Shown here: positions 28,820-37,896 of the stretch, one piece after another
Numbering within the stretch: position 1 is the stretch's first letter
How the letters are laid out: each line of letters starts with the position of its first letter
Assembly (NCBI GenBank): GCA_013791775.1
Contig: VMTE01000014.1
Coordinates: 1 to 45,914 of the forward strand
Length of the DNA: 45,914 nt
Reading direction: 5' to 3'
Source: Hyphomonas sp.
GTDB lineage: Bacteria; Pseudomonadota; Alphaproteobacteria; Caulobacterales; Hyphomonadaceae
Made by a program: the position numbers and the translations under genes
The notes under the pieces: generated by a model
Told to the model about the DNA's origin: nothing
What the model saw: the letters and a program-made list of their open reading frames with translations, nothing else
Database searches by the model: none

Positions 28820-30717
28820 AGGGTCATGCCATAGGTGCGGCCCCAGACGCCGAAAATATAGAGCTGCCAGAGTGAAAAATCGAACGGGCGATCACCGTCC
28901 AGCGTTTCGCGCGTGTGGCGGCGCACGGCGCCTGCATTGAACAGGTCCGGATATAGCATCAGCGTCTCTTCGATGCCGGCTTCGATCATCCCGCGCAGCG
29001 GCCCTTTGAACCAGGTCTCCTCGGGGGTGGCAAAGCCCAGCTTGTCCCGGCGCTGGCGAACGCTTTCCGGCAGGATGCCCGTCATTGCGCGGCGAAGGAT
29101 GCGCTTCGTGTCGCCGCCCACCATCTTGTGCTGGTCGCCCAGGCGGAGGCAGAACTCGATCAGGCGATGATCGAGAAACGGCACGCGCGCCTCAATGCCG
29201 TGCGCCATCGAATTGCGATCCTCATACCGCAGCAGCATCGGCAGGCTCGTGGTGCGTGTGAGGATCACGCAATAGTCGCCCAGCGACTTCGCATTGATCA
29301 GGCCTTCTGCCGCCAGCGCCTGCGCCAGCACGCTGCCTTCGCGCGGGGCGTGGGCGTTCAACAGGGGCGTATCCATCCAGTCGATGGGGGGCGGCGGGGT
29401 CTTGCCCGGCGGGCGAAGCAGCATCCAGAACGGAGCGGGCAGGCGCGAGAAATAGGGCCGCAGTTGCTGGCGGTAGCTCAGGCCGTGCCAGGCCTTGCGC
29501 TCGTTGAGGGTCTGCAGCAGCTCGATCAGGCGCGCCTGCTGGATCAGCCGCCGGTAGTGGAAGTGAAAACACCCATGATAACCGCCAAGGATTTCGTCCG
29601 CACCCTGCCCATCCAGCATCACCTTGATGCCGTTCTCGCGGGCCGTCCGGAACACCCGGTACTGGGCATGCAGGCTGGTTGATCCGTAGGGCTCATCCTG
29701 CGCACGCAGAACGGCCAGCGTGTCTTCGGCAAAGGCGGTCTCGTCAAAGCTCGTGCGGATCGAATGGGCGCCCGAGGCGGCGATCACCGCGTCGATAAAA
29801 CGCGATTCGTCCACCGCCGAGCCGGGAAACACCGCGCTGATTGCATTCAGCGGCGGCGCGCCCTCAGGCCAGGCCCGGGCCTGTTCGCAAACGATGGACG
29901 AGCTGTCGAGACCGCCCGACAGGCACGAGCCGACCTTCACATCGGCGCGCATCTGCAGCCGGATCGAATCCTCGAACAGCGCCCGGAATTCCTCCGCCGC
30001 CGCCTCTTCGCTGAGGATGCGTCCGTCTGGCGCGGGCGGGCGCCAATAGTCGGTCACCGGTAGCGGCATGCCGGGCCGCCAGGTCTTCAGGTCCAGCCGC
30101 AGGAACCGGCCGGGCCCCAGATTTTTGGCATCGGCGAACATCGTGCCGGCCAGATGGTCGGTCAGGCCCTTCGACAGGAAGTCGTGAACCCGGTCGAGAT
30201 CCATCCGCCGGCTGAATCCCGGCAGGTCCAGCAATTGCTTGATCTCGGACCCCGCCGCAAATCCGGCCGTCGAGGCGTGGTAGACGAGCGGCTTGATGCC
30301 CACCCGGTCGCGGGCAATGAACAGAACCTTGTCCCGGTCGTCCCAGAGGGCGAACGCGAACATCCCGATCAGCCGGTCGAGCGCTGACGGTCCCCACGCG
30401 CGCACCGCTTCGAGCAGGACTTCGCCGTCGCTTTCCGTCCGGAAGCTGACGCCCTGATTGCGCAATTCGCTGCGCAGTTCGATATAATTGTAGATCTCGC
30501 CGTTGAACACCAACCAGTACCGGCCGTCGGGCGTGGCCATCGGCTGGGCCGCGCGCGGGTCGAGGTCGATGATGCTGAGGCGGCGGTGCCCGAACGCGAC
30601 AGGACCGGCCGGACTGTCAAACAAGCGCCAGCCTTCACCGTCCGGGCCGCGGTGGGCGACCACGTCGATGTGGCGCTTGTCAGGGGTAAATCCGACCGAT
30701 AGGAAAAGTCCGCACAT
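28816..30717 (-). CDS. asnB: AsnB-type glutamine-dependent amidotransferase
   Basis: The start at 30717 places the nucleophile Cys at position 2 (MCGLFLSVGF), as the class II glutaminase domain requires after Met removal; an in-frame start 36 bases upstream would destroy this. There are 633 residues. The glutaminase half has AHRGPDGEGW and FNGEIYNYIELR. The synthetase half has the ATP PP-loop CLSGGLDSSSIV (residues 265-276) and YEDRNSMAHGIEARVPFLDHRL. It may make asparagine, but AsnB relatives in O-antigen loci amidate uronic acids. Neighbours for uronic acid synthesis favour the second role (inference). It lies 4 bases after the glycosyltransferase gene in one operon. Confidence 0.85.
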   Translation of the reverse strand: MCGLFLSVGFTPDKRHIDVVAHRGPDGEGWRLFDSPAGPVAFGHRRLSIIDLDPRAAQPMATPDGRYWLVFNGEIYNYIELRSELRNQGVSFRTESDGEVLLEAVRAWGPSALDRLIGMFAFALWDDRDKVLFIARDRVGIKPLVYHASTAGFAAGSEIKQLLDLPGFSRRMDLDRVHDFLSKGLTDHLAGTMFADAKNLGPGRFLRLDLKTWRPGMPLPVTDYWRPPAPDGRILSEEAAAEEFRALFEDSIRLQMRADVKVGSCLSGGLDSSSIVCEQARAWPEGAPPLNAISAVFPGSAVDESRFIDAVIAASGAHSIRTSFDETAFAEDTLAVLRAQDEPYGSTSLHAQYRVFRTARENGIKVMLDGQGADEILGGYHGCFHFHYRRLIQQARLIELLQTLNERKAWHGLSYRQQLRPYFSRLPAPFWMLLRPPGKTPPPPIDWMDTPLLNAHAPREGSVLAQALAAEGLINAKSLGDYCVILTRTTSLPMLLRYEDRNSMAHGIEARVPFLDHRLIEFCLRLGDQHKMVGGDTKRILRRAMTGILPESVRQRRDKLGFATPEETWFKGPLRGMIEAGIEETLMLYPDLFNAGAVRRHTRETLDGDRPFDFSLWQLYIFGVWGRTYGMTL

Positions 30718-30721
30718 GCGC

Positions 30722-32134
30722 CTACCCGATAGCGGCCCGGAAGGCCTGTTCATAGGCTGCGATGACGGGCGCGGCCTGAGTTTCCCAATTATAGCGCCGC
30801 GCGGCGTCGCGCGCAGCCAGCCGGAACCGCTGGATGTGGCCGCGTGTCAGCGCCTGGAACGCCGCCGCAATCTCTGCCGCGCTGCCTTCGCCGATCAGCA
30901 GGCCTGCGCCGGTCTCATGCACCAGCGTGCGCATTTCCGGCAGGTCCGAAACTGCCAGCGCGAGATGGGCCATCAGGTATTCGAACACCTTGTTCGGCAA
31001 GGCATACTGGTTGTGCAGGGAATGCCCCGGTAACGCCATCAGGCCGATGTCGAAGGGTCGGGCGGCGGCCACGAGTTCGGTCATCGGAACCGGCGCCTCC
31101 AGCGTCACCCGGTCGCCCACGCCACGCGCTGCCGCGAGCGCCTTCAGCTGTCCGGCATAGCCGGGCGGCGAATCCGGCCCGCGAATCGTCAGGTCGAACA
31201 GGGGCGGCCAGTCCGCGACGCTCTCGATCGAGGCCTCAAGCCCCCGGCCCGGCACCACGATGCCATGATACAGCACACGGATCCGCTCGCCGGTCTCCCG
31301 GAACGGGGCATCCTCGAAGATCGGCGTGTTGCGCAGCGAGAAATGCGGCGCAGGCTGCGCGTACAGCGACTGAAGGTGCGCCACGATGCCGGGTGACACC
31401 GCACTGACCACCTGTGCCTGGCGGATGAAGTCCGCCTCCACCGCGCACACCATCGGGCGCACGAACCGGCGCCATTCGGGCCGGTCGGCGGATTCCTCGG
31501 TGGCAAGTTCGTGGCTGTCATAAACCAGCACGCCGCCGGTCCGCGCCGCGCCCGCCGATGCCACCGGCAGCATCTGCCAGTCGTTCGCCATCCAGATGGC
31601 CGGGCCGGGCAGATCCGAACAGGCATCGCGAATCGCGGCGATCGCAGGCTGGCGCCAGAACTGCGCCATGATCCGGTCGGCCGCGCCCAGCCGCTGATGC
31701 GCCAGCCGCCAGCCCAGCGCGCGCGCCGCGCCCCGGAACGGCCGGTTCGCCTTCAGGCTGCGGTCGCGGATGTTGAGCGCCAGCCGGCCCCAGGGCGAAC
31801 CCGCCGCCCGCAAGACCTGCCCGGCCGGTACCAGCGGCAAGGTCAGCGCGGCGGCCAGGGTCCGCTCGGCGGCGGCAGCCGCGCTGCCCGACCGTTCCGG
31901 TGCAGGCGGTTGCGGCAACACGCTCTCGATCACCCGCCACTCGGGCGCACGGCCCCGCGCGCCCGTCAGGCCGATCCCGGTCACGCGCCATCCCAGCGCA
32001 TGCAGCGCATCCCCCATGCGCCGGACGCGCGGATCATCGGCAATCGCCGAGGCCGACAAGAGGTAGATTGTGGGTTTCGGATTACTCAAACGCCAGGCCG
32101 CCCCATCACCAAACGGCTCCTTATGACCCGTCAT
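30722..32134 (-). CDS. Glycosyltransferase, GT4-like
   Basis: A protein of about 470 residues. The ATG at 32134 is my choice; a TTG at 32089 (LSNPKPTIYLLSAS) is nearly as good because the domain begins there, and a start at 32173 would add 13 unlikely residues. The N-terminal part has SASAIADDPRVRRMGDALHA, typical of GT4 enzymes, and VYDSHELATEESADRPEWRR. The C-terminal part has RVLYHGIVVPGRGLEASIES and PNKVFEYLMAHLALAVSDLP, the latter resembling the EX7E donor-binding region. Predicted cytoplasmic; donor and acceptor unknown. Divergent from the epimerase trio. Confidence 0.82.
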   Translation of the reverse strand: MTGHKEPFGDGAAWRLSNPKPTIYLLSASAIADDPRVRRMGDALHALGWRVTGIGLTGARGRAPEWRVIESVLPQPPAPERSGSAAAAAERTLAAALTLPLVPAGQVLRAAGSPWGRLALNIRDRSLKANRPFRGAARALGWRLAHQRLGAADRIMAQFWRQPAIAAIRDACSDLPGPAIWMANDWQMLPVASAGAARTGGVLVYDSHELATEESADRPEWRRFVRPMVCAVEADFIRQAQVVSAVSPGIVAHLQSLYAQPAPHFSLRNTPIFEDAPFRETGERIRVLYHGIVVPGRGLEASIESVADWPPLFDLTIRGPDSPPGYAGQLKALAAARGVGDRVTLEAPVPMTELVAAARPFDIGLMALPGHSLHNQYALPNKVFEYLMAHLALAVSDLPEMRTLVHETGAGLLIGEGSAAEIAAAFQALTRGHIQRFRLAARDAARRYNWETQAAPVIAAYEQAFRAAIG

Positions 32135-32215
32135 CCGGGCGAAAGCGAGAGTGGCACTGACGCACGGCGCCAAAGGTGTTGGCGGGGTCAGGCAAGGCGT
32201 CTATAGGTCCGCCCC

Positions 32216-33169
32216 ATGAGTTCGATGAAAGTCCTGATTACCGGCGCCGCAGGCCAGGTTGGCTCGCATGTGGCCGAGTTGATGCTCGCACGCGGCGATA
32301 CCGTGCTGGGCCTCGACAATTTCGCCACCGGCCGTCCCGAGCATCTGCCGGCCGCCTGCCGGTTCGCCGAAGGCTCGATTGCCGACAGGGACTTTGTCCT
32401 GCAGGCCTTCGAGAACTTCCGTCCGGACGTGGTGATCCACACTGCGGCCTCCTACAAGGACCCGGAAGACTGGTATTCGGACGCCCTGACCAATGTCGTC
32501 GGCGGCGCCAATGTCATCCAGGCGTCGAAGGCGATGAAGGTCTCGCGCTTCATCTATTTCCAGACCGCGCTCTGCTACGGCGTGAAGCCGGACGAACAGC
32601 CGATCACGCTGAGCCATCCGAAGAATCCGGCCAATTCCAGCTATGCCATCTCGAAGACCGCCGCCGAGGATTACCTCGAGATTTCGGGGCTCGATTTCGT
32701 CACCTTCCGCCTCGCCAACGTGATCGGTCCGCGCAACGTGTCGGGACCCCTGCCGATCTTCTTTTCGCGCCTGCGGGACGGCAAGCGCTGCTTCGTCACC
32801 GAGGCGCGGCGCGACTTCGTCTATGCCGGAGACCTTGCCCGCACGGTCGTGCGCGCGGCCGACGGCACCGGGCATGGCACCTATCATTTCAGCTCCGGCA
32901 AGGACATCGCGATCCGCGAACTCTATGACGCGGTCGTCGAGGGCATGAAGCTCAATGATTACCCCGAGCCGGATGTGCGCCCCCTCGGCCCGGACGACGC
33001 GGCAACCATCCTGCTCGACCCCAGCCGCACGTTCGAAGACTTCGGCGAGATCCGCTTCACGCCGCTGTCCGAGTTCGTGCCCAGGGCCATCGACTATTAC
33101 CGCTCCTACGGCGTTCTCGGCGAATACACGCATCTGAAGCTGAAACCCGAGACACCGAACGGACGCTGA
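32216..33169 (+). CDS. NAD-dependent sugar epimerase/dehydratase (WbmH/WbmG-like), first of three
   Basis: This extended SDR has 317 residues. The NAD motif is GAAGQVGS (10-17). IHTAASYKDPEDW and FIYFQTALCYG are unusual segments I associate with Bordetella WbmG/WbmH. The catalytic pair is Tyr143/Lys147 in SSYAISK; the usual Ser/Thr is Thr in the QTALCYG strand. It is followed after 4 bases by a paralogue with the same AASYK and QTALCYG signatures. By analogy it acts on a UDP-diacetamido-uronic acid, for example as a 4-epimerase. That assignment is from memory of the family and not certain. Confidence 0.78.
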   Translation: MSSMKVLITGAAGQVGSHVAELMLARGDTVLGLDNFATGRPEHLPAACRFAEGSIADRDFVLQAFENFRPDVVIHTAASYKDPEDWYSDALTNVVGGANVIQASKAMKVSRFIYFQTALCYGVKPDEQPITLSHPKNPANSSYAISKTAAEDYLEISGLDFVTFRLANVIGPRNVSGPLPIFFSRLRDGKRCFVTEARRDFVYAGDLARTVVRAADGTGHGTYHFSSGKDIAIRELYDAVVEGMKLNDYPEPDVRPLGPDDAATILLDPSRTFEDFGEIRFTPLSEFVPRAIDYYRSYGVLGEYTHLKLKPETPNGR

Positions 33170-33173
33170 GAAC

Positions 33174-34115
33174 ATGCGTATCCTGATCACCGGCGGCGCA
33201 GGTTGCCTCGGGGCAAACATCGTCGAACGCCGCGCCGCGATGGGCGACGAGCTGTGCGTGATCGACACCTTCGCGACCTCCGCGCGCGAAGCCCTGCCGC
33301 CCTCCGGCCCGCGCCTGCGGATCGTCGAAGGCAGCGTCGAAGATGCGGGCCTGGTCGAGGCCGAGATGGCCGCCTTCCGGCCCGATGCCATCATCCACGC
33401 CGCCGCGAGCTACAAGAATCCCGGCGACTGGGCGGGGGACCTGTCGGTCAATGCCGCCGGCACGCTGAACGTCGTGCGGGCCGCGCAGACGCTGGACAAG
33501 GTGCGCCTGATCAACCTGCAGACCGCGCTCTGCTATGGCCGGCCGGATCACACGCCCATCGGCGTCGAGGCGCCGCTGCGCCCGTTCACCAGCTATGGCG
33601 TTTCGAAGGTCGCCGGCGAGCTTTACGTGCTGGCGAGCGGCCTTGATGCGGTCTCGTTCCGCATCGCCAATGTCACCGGGCCGCGCCTGTCGATCGGGCC
33701 GCTGCCGGTCTTCTACACGCGTCTCAAGGCCGGCAAGGCGTGTTTCTGCTCCGATACCGTGCGCGATTTTCTCGACATGCAGGACTTCTTGAGGCTGATG
33801 GATCTGGCGCTTGTGCCGGAGGGCCCGCGCGGCGTGTTCCACGCCTCCAGCGGCGAGGGCCACACGATCCGGGATGTGTTTGACGAGGTCGCGCACCATC
33901 TCGGAATCGAGGTGCCGGCGCCGGCAATCCTTCCTCCCGGTGCGGATGATGTTGCGGCGGTGGTGCTTGATCCCTCGGCCACGCAGGCTGCGTTCGGCTG
34001 GGCCGCCAAAGTGGGCTTCGCCGACAGCCTGAAACGCATGCTCGCCTGGTATGACGTGCACGGCGTCCACACGGTCTATGCGCATGTGCGCGCGCCGGAA
34101 GGGTTTGCATCATGA
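33174..34115 (+). CDS. NAD-dependent sugar epimerase/dehydratase (WbmG/WbmH-like), second of three
   Basis: The 313-residue SDR is paralogous to the preceding gene. It has GGAGCLGA (NAD binding, 7-14), IIHAAASYKNPGDW, INLQTALCYG, catalytic Tyr141/Lys145 in TSYGVSK, and RDFLDMQDFLRLMD. Tandem pairs of these enzymes occur in Bordetella O-antigen loci. They may form a heteromer or act in sequence on the same nucleotide sugar. Its end overlaps the third gene by 4 bases (ATGA), so translation is coupled. Confidence 0.78.
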   Translation: MRILITGGAGCLGANIVERRAAMGDELCVIDTFATSAREALPPSGPRLRIVEGSVEDAGLVEAEMAAFRPDAIIHAAASYKNPGDWAGDLSVNAAGTLNVVRAAQTLDKVRLINLQTALCYGRPDHTPIGVEAPLRPFTSYGVSKVAGELYVLASGLDAVSFRIANVTGPRLSIGPLPVFYTRLKAGKACFCSDTVRDFLDMQDFLRLMDLALVPEGPRGVFHASSGEGHTIRDVFDEVAHHLGIEVPAPAILPPGADDVAAVVLDPSATQAAFGWAAKVGFADSLKRMLAWYDVHGVHTVYAHVRAPEGFAS

Positions 34116-35179
34116 CGGCGCCGGGGCTGGCCAATGCGCGCGTGCTGGTCGTCGGCGGGGCAGGGTTCGTCGGATCGAACCTCGTGCGGCGCCTTCTCGC
34201 AGAGGGTGCCGCCCGCATCACGGTGGTGGACAATTTCCTCTCGGCAGACGCCGCAAACGTGCCGGACGATGCGCGCGTGCACCTGATCCGGGGATCCATA
34301 GCGGATGACGCGGTGCTCGCGGCGCTGCCGGATGACCTCGATTTCGCCTGGCACCTCGCCTGCTATCACGGCAACCAGTCGTCGATTGCCGATCCGCTGG
34401 CGGATCATGCGAACAACACGATCACCAGCCTCAAGCTGTTCAACCGCCTCAAGGATCTGCCCGCGCTTCGCAAGGTCGTCTACGCGGCGGCTGGCTGCGC
34501 GGTGGCGGAGAAGACCTATGAAGAAGCGGTCGCCACGTCCGAGGACGCGCCGGCTTCCCTGTTCCAGGACAGTCCGTACTCGATCTCCAAACTGGTCGGC
34601 GAGATGTACGGAAACTACTTTTTCGCCCGTCACCAGCTGCCCTTCGTGAAGGCGCGGTTCCAGAATGTCTACGGTCCGGGCGAAATCCTCGGCGCGGGCG
34701 ACTGGCGCGGGACGCCGCATACGGTCTGGCGCAATGTCACGCCGTCCTTCATCTTCAGGGCGCTGCACGGCGAAGCCTTGCCGCTCGACAATGCGGGCGA
34801 AACCTCGCGCGATTTCATCTATGTGGACGATATCGTCCGGGGGCTGATCGCCTGCGCCTTGCTGGGCGAGCCGGGCGAGGCCTACAATCTGGCGACGGGC
34901 CGCGAAGTGACCATCCGGATGCTCGCCGATCTGATCAACCGCGAGACGGGCAACGCCGCTGCGCACGACCTGAAACCCGCACGCGACTGGGACAAGTCCG
35001 GCCGGCGTTACGGGGACCCGACAAAATCCCGCGACCGTCTCGGCTTCGAGACGCAGGTCCCGCTCGCCGAAGGCGTCGCCCGCACCGTCGCCTGGACGCG
35101 CGAAAACCTGGCCGTGATCAAAGCGTGCCTGAATCGCCATTCCGGGCGCATGGATTTGCGCGCGTATCTCAAGGCCTAG
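34112..35179 (+). CDS. NAD-dependent sugar epimerase/dehydratase (WbmF-like), third of three
   Basis: The 355-residue SDR has GGAGFVGS (15-22), the distinctive HLACYHGNQSSIADPLADH block, VVYAAAGCAVAEKTYEEA, catalytic Tyr156/Lys160 in SPYSISK, and NVYGPGEILGAGDWRGTP. These closely resemble Bordetella WbmF, as far as I recall that sequence. With the two preceding genes it forms a wbmH-G-F-like trio implicated in making a 2,3-diacetamido-2,3-dideoxy-galacturonic-type sugar. It is the last gene of this operon; 600 bases without a recognised gene follow. Confidence 0.8.
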   Translation: MTAPGLANARVLVVGGAGFVGSNLVRRLLAEGAARITVVDNFLSADAANVPDDARVHLIRGSIADDAVLAALPDDLDFAWHLACYHGNQSSIADPLADHANNTITSLKLFNRLKDLPALRKVVYAAAGCAVAEKTYEEAVATSEDAPASLFQDSPYSISKLVGEMYGNYFFARHQLPFVKARFQNVYGPGEILGAGDWRGTPHTVWRNVTPSFIFRALHGEALPLDNAGETSRDFIYVDDIVRGLIACALLGEPGEAYNLATGREVTIRMLADLINRETGNAAAHDLKPARDWDKSGRRYGDPTKSRDRLGFETQVPLAEGVARTVAWTRENLAVIKACLNRHSGRMDLRAYLKA

Positions 35180-35783
35180 GTCCAATCGACATTCCAGTGC
35201 GATTCGGGCGCTGGTCGCCGACTTGGGTGCCGAGGCAGTCATTTCGTGAAACCCGACCCGGAGATGTCCCACCCCTATGATTTCGAAGCCTAGAGCAGTT
35301 CTGTTTTTGACGGAATCGATGTGATTCAGCCTACAACTCGGCACTGTCTTGCCCGGCGGCGGCATGCCGTCGCCGGCGCTTTCCGGCTCTGCGGCGATGC
35401 TCGCCGAAACGGCGGTCAACTGGACTAGAACGTCGAGGCGGTGAAGGCTCTCGTTCGCCATTATGTGCTTCTGTGCATGCGTCGGCGCGAGATATGGAAT
35501 GTTGAGATTGGCGTCATGCTGGCTCCGGGATCTGTCATGGCCTGGAGTATGGCGCCGTACGAAAGCCCGCCGGATTCGCGGCGGCGAACGTTTTTACCTT
35601 TGCCCCTGGCGCCGGCGCCCGGCGCGCATCATCGCGGGCGCGCGGCCTGTCGTGGCGACAGCAGGTTGCGGCGGCGCGAATCGGGCAGGGCGGCGCATGA
35701 AAAGATGAGCGGCTTGGCCGACCGGGCGCTTCAAGGTGGGCGCAAGTCCGGACTTGTGCCGCCATTCCGGCGCCGCCGGAGGG
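35180..35783. other. Gene-free stretch between the epimerase operon and the exporter operon
   Basis: No convincing gene lies in these 604 bases. Both flanking genes end here (convergent). The left third contains the dispersed-repeat-like element annotated separately. The rest is GC-rich with several short dyads and broken frames in all directions. It may be the remains of a lost gene or element. Confidence 0.5.
35265..35332. repeat. Dispersed alphaproteobacterial repeat-like element
   Basis: The segment CTAGAGCAGTTCTGTTTTTG, followed by ACGGAATC, resembles the short intergenic repeats (minus-strand GATTCCGTCAAAA..CTCTAG) common in alphaproteobacteria. It holds a small dyad GAATC-N5-GATTC (35313-35327). 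Only one copy is seen in the window, so the call rests on general familiarity. Confidence 0.35.
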
Positions 35784-36338
35784 TCAACCGGCGGGCATTT
35801 CGGCCGCGCTGGGGGCACCGGTCAGCCTCGATCGGACGCTGCCCCAGTCTTGCCACGCGCCAAGCGCAAGAAGTGCAGCGATCACGACCGCCAGCAGCGC
35901 TGTGTCCGCCCGGCGGTAGGCGCGGGCCTCGCGGGTTTCGACTTTTTCGCGCGCGGATTTCACGATGTCTGCGACCAGTGCACCGACCTTCGGAATGGCC
36001 TCCTTCAGCACCGATGCCGCATCGCGTGCGCCCTCGACGGCGATGTCGCCGGCCAGCGTATCCGGATCAATTCCCGGCGGCGGCGGACACTTGCCGCGCC
36101 GCACCAGGATGCTGTGGCGCGGCTCGGCGGCCATCAGCTGCGCAAACGTTTCGCCGGTGCCCTCACGCGCTGCATCGTCAGACCACAGCGCGACCCGCAC
36201 GACGCTCGGCCCGATTGTGGCGCGCGGCGGCGTTGATGTCAGCTGCAGGCGCACCGGGGCATGTTCCGACAGCTCGCCGGCCAGCGCCGTCGCCCAGTCA
36301 AGATCCGCACGGGAATGGAAGATCAGGGTTGCGACCAT
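35784..36338 (-). CDS. Membrane-tailed protein with TIR-like N-terminus
   Basis: I start at the ATG at 36338 (184 residues), 13 bases after the wzt stop; an upstream in-frame start would lie within wzt. Residues 3-32 (TLIFHSRADLDWATALAGEL) resemble the first strand and helix of TIR-fold proteins, and VRVALWSDDAAREGTGETF (48-65) the central strand. The rest of a TIR domain is short or degenerate. A hydrophobic helix (about 146-162, LLAVVIAALLALGAW) near the C-terminus would anchor it with the large domain in the cytoplasm. It is the last gene of the amidotransferase-wzm-wzt operon. Function unknown; it might interact with the exporter. The TIR assignment is tentative. Confidence 0.5.
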   Translation of the reverse strand: MVATLIFHSRADLDWATALAGELSEHAPVRLQLTSTPPRATIGPSVVRVALWSDDAAREGTGETFAQLMAAEPRHSILVRRGKCPPPPGIDPDTLAGDIAVEGARDAASVLKEAIPKVGALVADIVKSAREKVETREARAYRRADTALLAVVIAALLALGAWQDWGSVRSRLTGAPSAAEMPAG

Positions 36339-36351
36339 GCCTGGATGCCCC

Positions 36352-37896
36352 TCACGACGCCTGCTGAAGCAGGATGACCTTTGAGTCGGCGCTGGCCAGC
36401 GCCGCCCATTCGCCTTCCTGATGGAACAGGCCGGGATCATGGCCGAGGCGTCCGTCGATACGGATCCGGAAGGCCCGCGACAGCAGGTCGTACCGGATCG
36501 CGGTTCCCGAATCGACCATGTCGAAATGCTTGAACAGGGCGCAGCTGAAGATGTACTCGCCGCCCGTCAGCTGGCATGCGGGCACGAAAAGACGCAGGCG
36601 GACGATCTCGTCCTTCCGAAGATCGTGCTCGTAATAGGGGCTGAAGTTCCGGGTGACGCCGATGCCCGCAGTTGTCATGAACAACAGCGACATACGGAAC
36701 CGGAACCGGTCGCAGTCTTCGGCGCGGATTCCCACCTCGATGGTGAAGGGATTGCCGCTGGTGATCCTGTCCGTGAGCTTCCCTTTTTCATTGAGAATAC
36801 GGACATGGTTGATCTTCAACCCGCGTTCGCCGGGCCAGCGGTCGAGGCCGTCGACATTGTTCTCGTGGTCCTCGTCCAGCATCGACGCGAACATTTCCTG
36901 CTGCCAGCCCGGCAGCGTCAGGCCTTCGGACTCGAGCGCCTCATCCTCCGGCGGGTCACCGGGCGCGTCGTCATGAGGCTCCGGCGCGATGTCCAGCGGC
37001 AAAGGCTCAGGCGCGGCCGCTACCGGGGCCGGCTCGGGCGCATCGCTGAGGGCGGGCGGCACGGCTTTCAGCGCAGCGGCGTCCACGTCCGCCCACAGGG
37101 CTTCGGTCTGCTTGCGCATCTTGAAGTTCAGCTCTTCGATGTAAGCCTCGTAGACGCGCACCACATCAAGCGCCGGGCCATCCATCAGGATCGAGCCCTG
37201 GTGCATCCAGATCACCCGTTCGCAGAAGCGCAGGATCTCGGCGGTCGCGTGCGAGACCAACAGCAGCGTGCAGCCCGACGTCGCCAGCTTCTTCATCCGG
37301 TGCGCGGACTTGGCGGAGAAATACGCGTCGCCCGCGCCAAGCACTTCATCGACGATCAGGATATCGGGGCGGATGGCGGTCGCGGCGGCGAACTGAAGGC
37401 GCGCCTGCATCCCCATCGAATAGGCCTTGACCGGCTGGTGCAGGAAATCGCCGAGCTCCACGAAGTCGACCACTTCCTGCAGCGCTTCGTCGAAGGCGGC
37501 GCCCACAAGGCCGTTATAGTTCAGCGAAGCGACGATGTTCTCGTAGCCCGTGAACTCGGTGTGGAATCCGAGACCCAGTTGCAGCAAGGCCTGCACGCTG
37601 CCGTCTATCTCCACCCGGCCGCGTGTCGGCGCGAAGTTCTGGGTGATCAGGCGCAGCATGGTCGTCTTGCCGGCGCCATTGCGGCCAATCACGCCGATGC
37701 GTTCGCCGCGCCGGATTTCGAACGAGACATCGCGCAGGGCGTGAAACTCGCCATGCTTCGCCGTCTGGCGGGGGCGCAGGAATTTCGGCAGGCCGATATT
37801 GTCCAGCACCTGTTCCTTGCGCGAGCCGTACAGGCGGTAGATCTTCGAGACATGCTCGAACCGGATCGCAAGGCGCGCGTCGTCAGGCGAAGTCAT
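36352..37896 (-). CDS. wzt: Polysaccharide ABC exporter, ATP-binding subunit with C-terminal carbohydrate-binding domain
   Basis: I start at the ATG at 37896, which overlaps the wzm end by 14 bases and leads straight into the ATPase fold (514 residues). Walker A GRNGAGKTT (71-79), the signature-like YSMGMQARLQF (159-169), Walker B DILIVDEV (178-185) and the switch His in LLVSHATAE are present. A 50-residue Pro/Ala/Glu linker (about 278-325) joins a C-terminal domain (about 360-514) as in Wzt proteins that recognise the terminal cap of the O-polysaccharide. It powers export of the finished chain across the inner membrane with Wzm. Confidence 0.93.
   Translation of the reverse strand: MTSPDDARLAIRFEHVSKIYRLYGSRKEQVLDNIGLPKFLRPRQTAKHGEFHALRDVSFEIRRGERIGVIGRNGAGKTTMLRLITQNFAPTRGRVEIDGSVQALLQLGLGFHTEFTGYENIVASLNYNGLVGAAFDEALQEVVDFVELGDFLHQPVKAYSMGMQARLQFAAATAIRPDILIVDEVLGAGDAYFSAKSAHRMKKLATSGCTLLLVSHATAEILRFCERVIWMHQGSILMDGPALDVVRVYEAYIEELNFKMRKQTEALWADVDAAALKAVPPALSDAPEPAPVAAAPEPLPLDIAPEPHDDAPGDPPEDEALESEGLTLPGWQQEMFASMLDEDHENNVDGLDRWPGERGLKINHVRILNEKGKLTDRITSGNPFTIEVGIRAEDCDRFRFRMSLLFMTTAGIGVTRNFSPYYEHDLRKDEIVRLRLFVPACQLTGGEYIFSCALFKHFDMVDSGTAIRYDLLSRAFRIRIDGRLGHDPGLFHQEGEWAALASADSKVILLQQAS

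Noticed and set aside
34076-35461. 461-codon minus-strand frame opposite the third epimerase gene
   Set aside because: Most of it is antisense to a strongly conserved SDR gene; the unshared N-terminal part runs through the repeat-like intergenic sequence.
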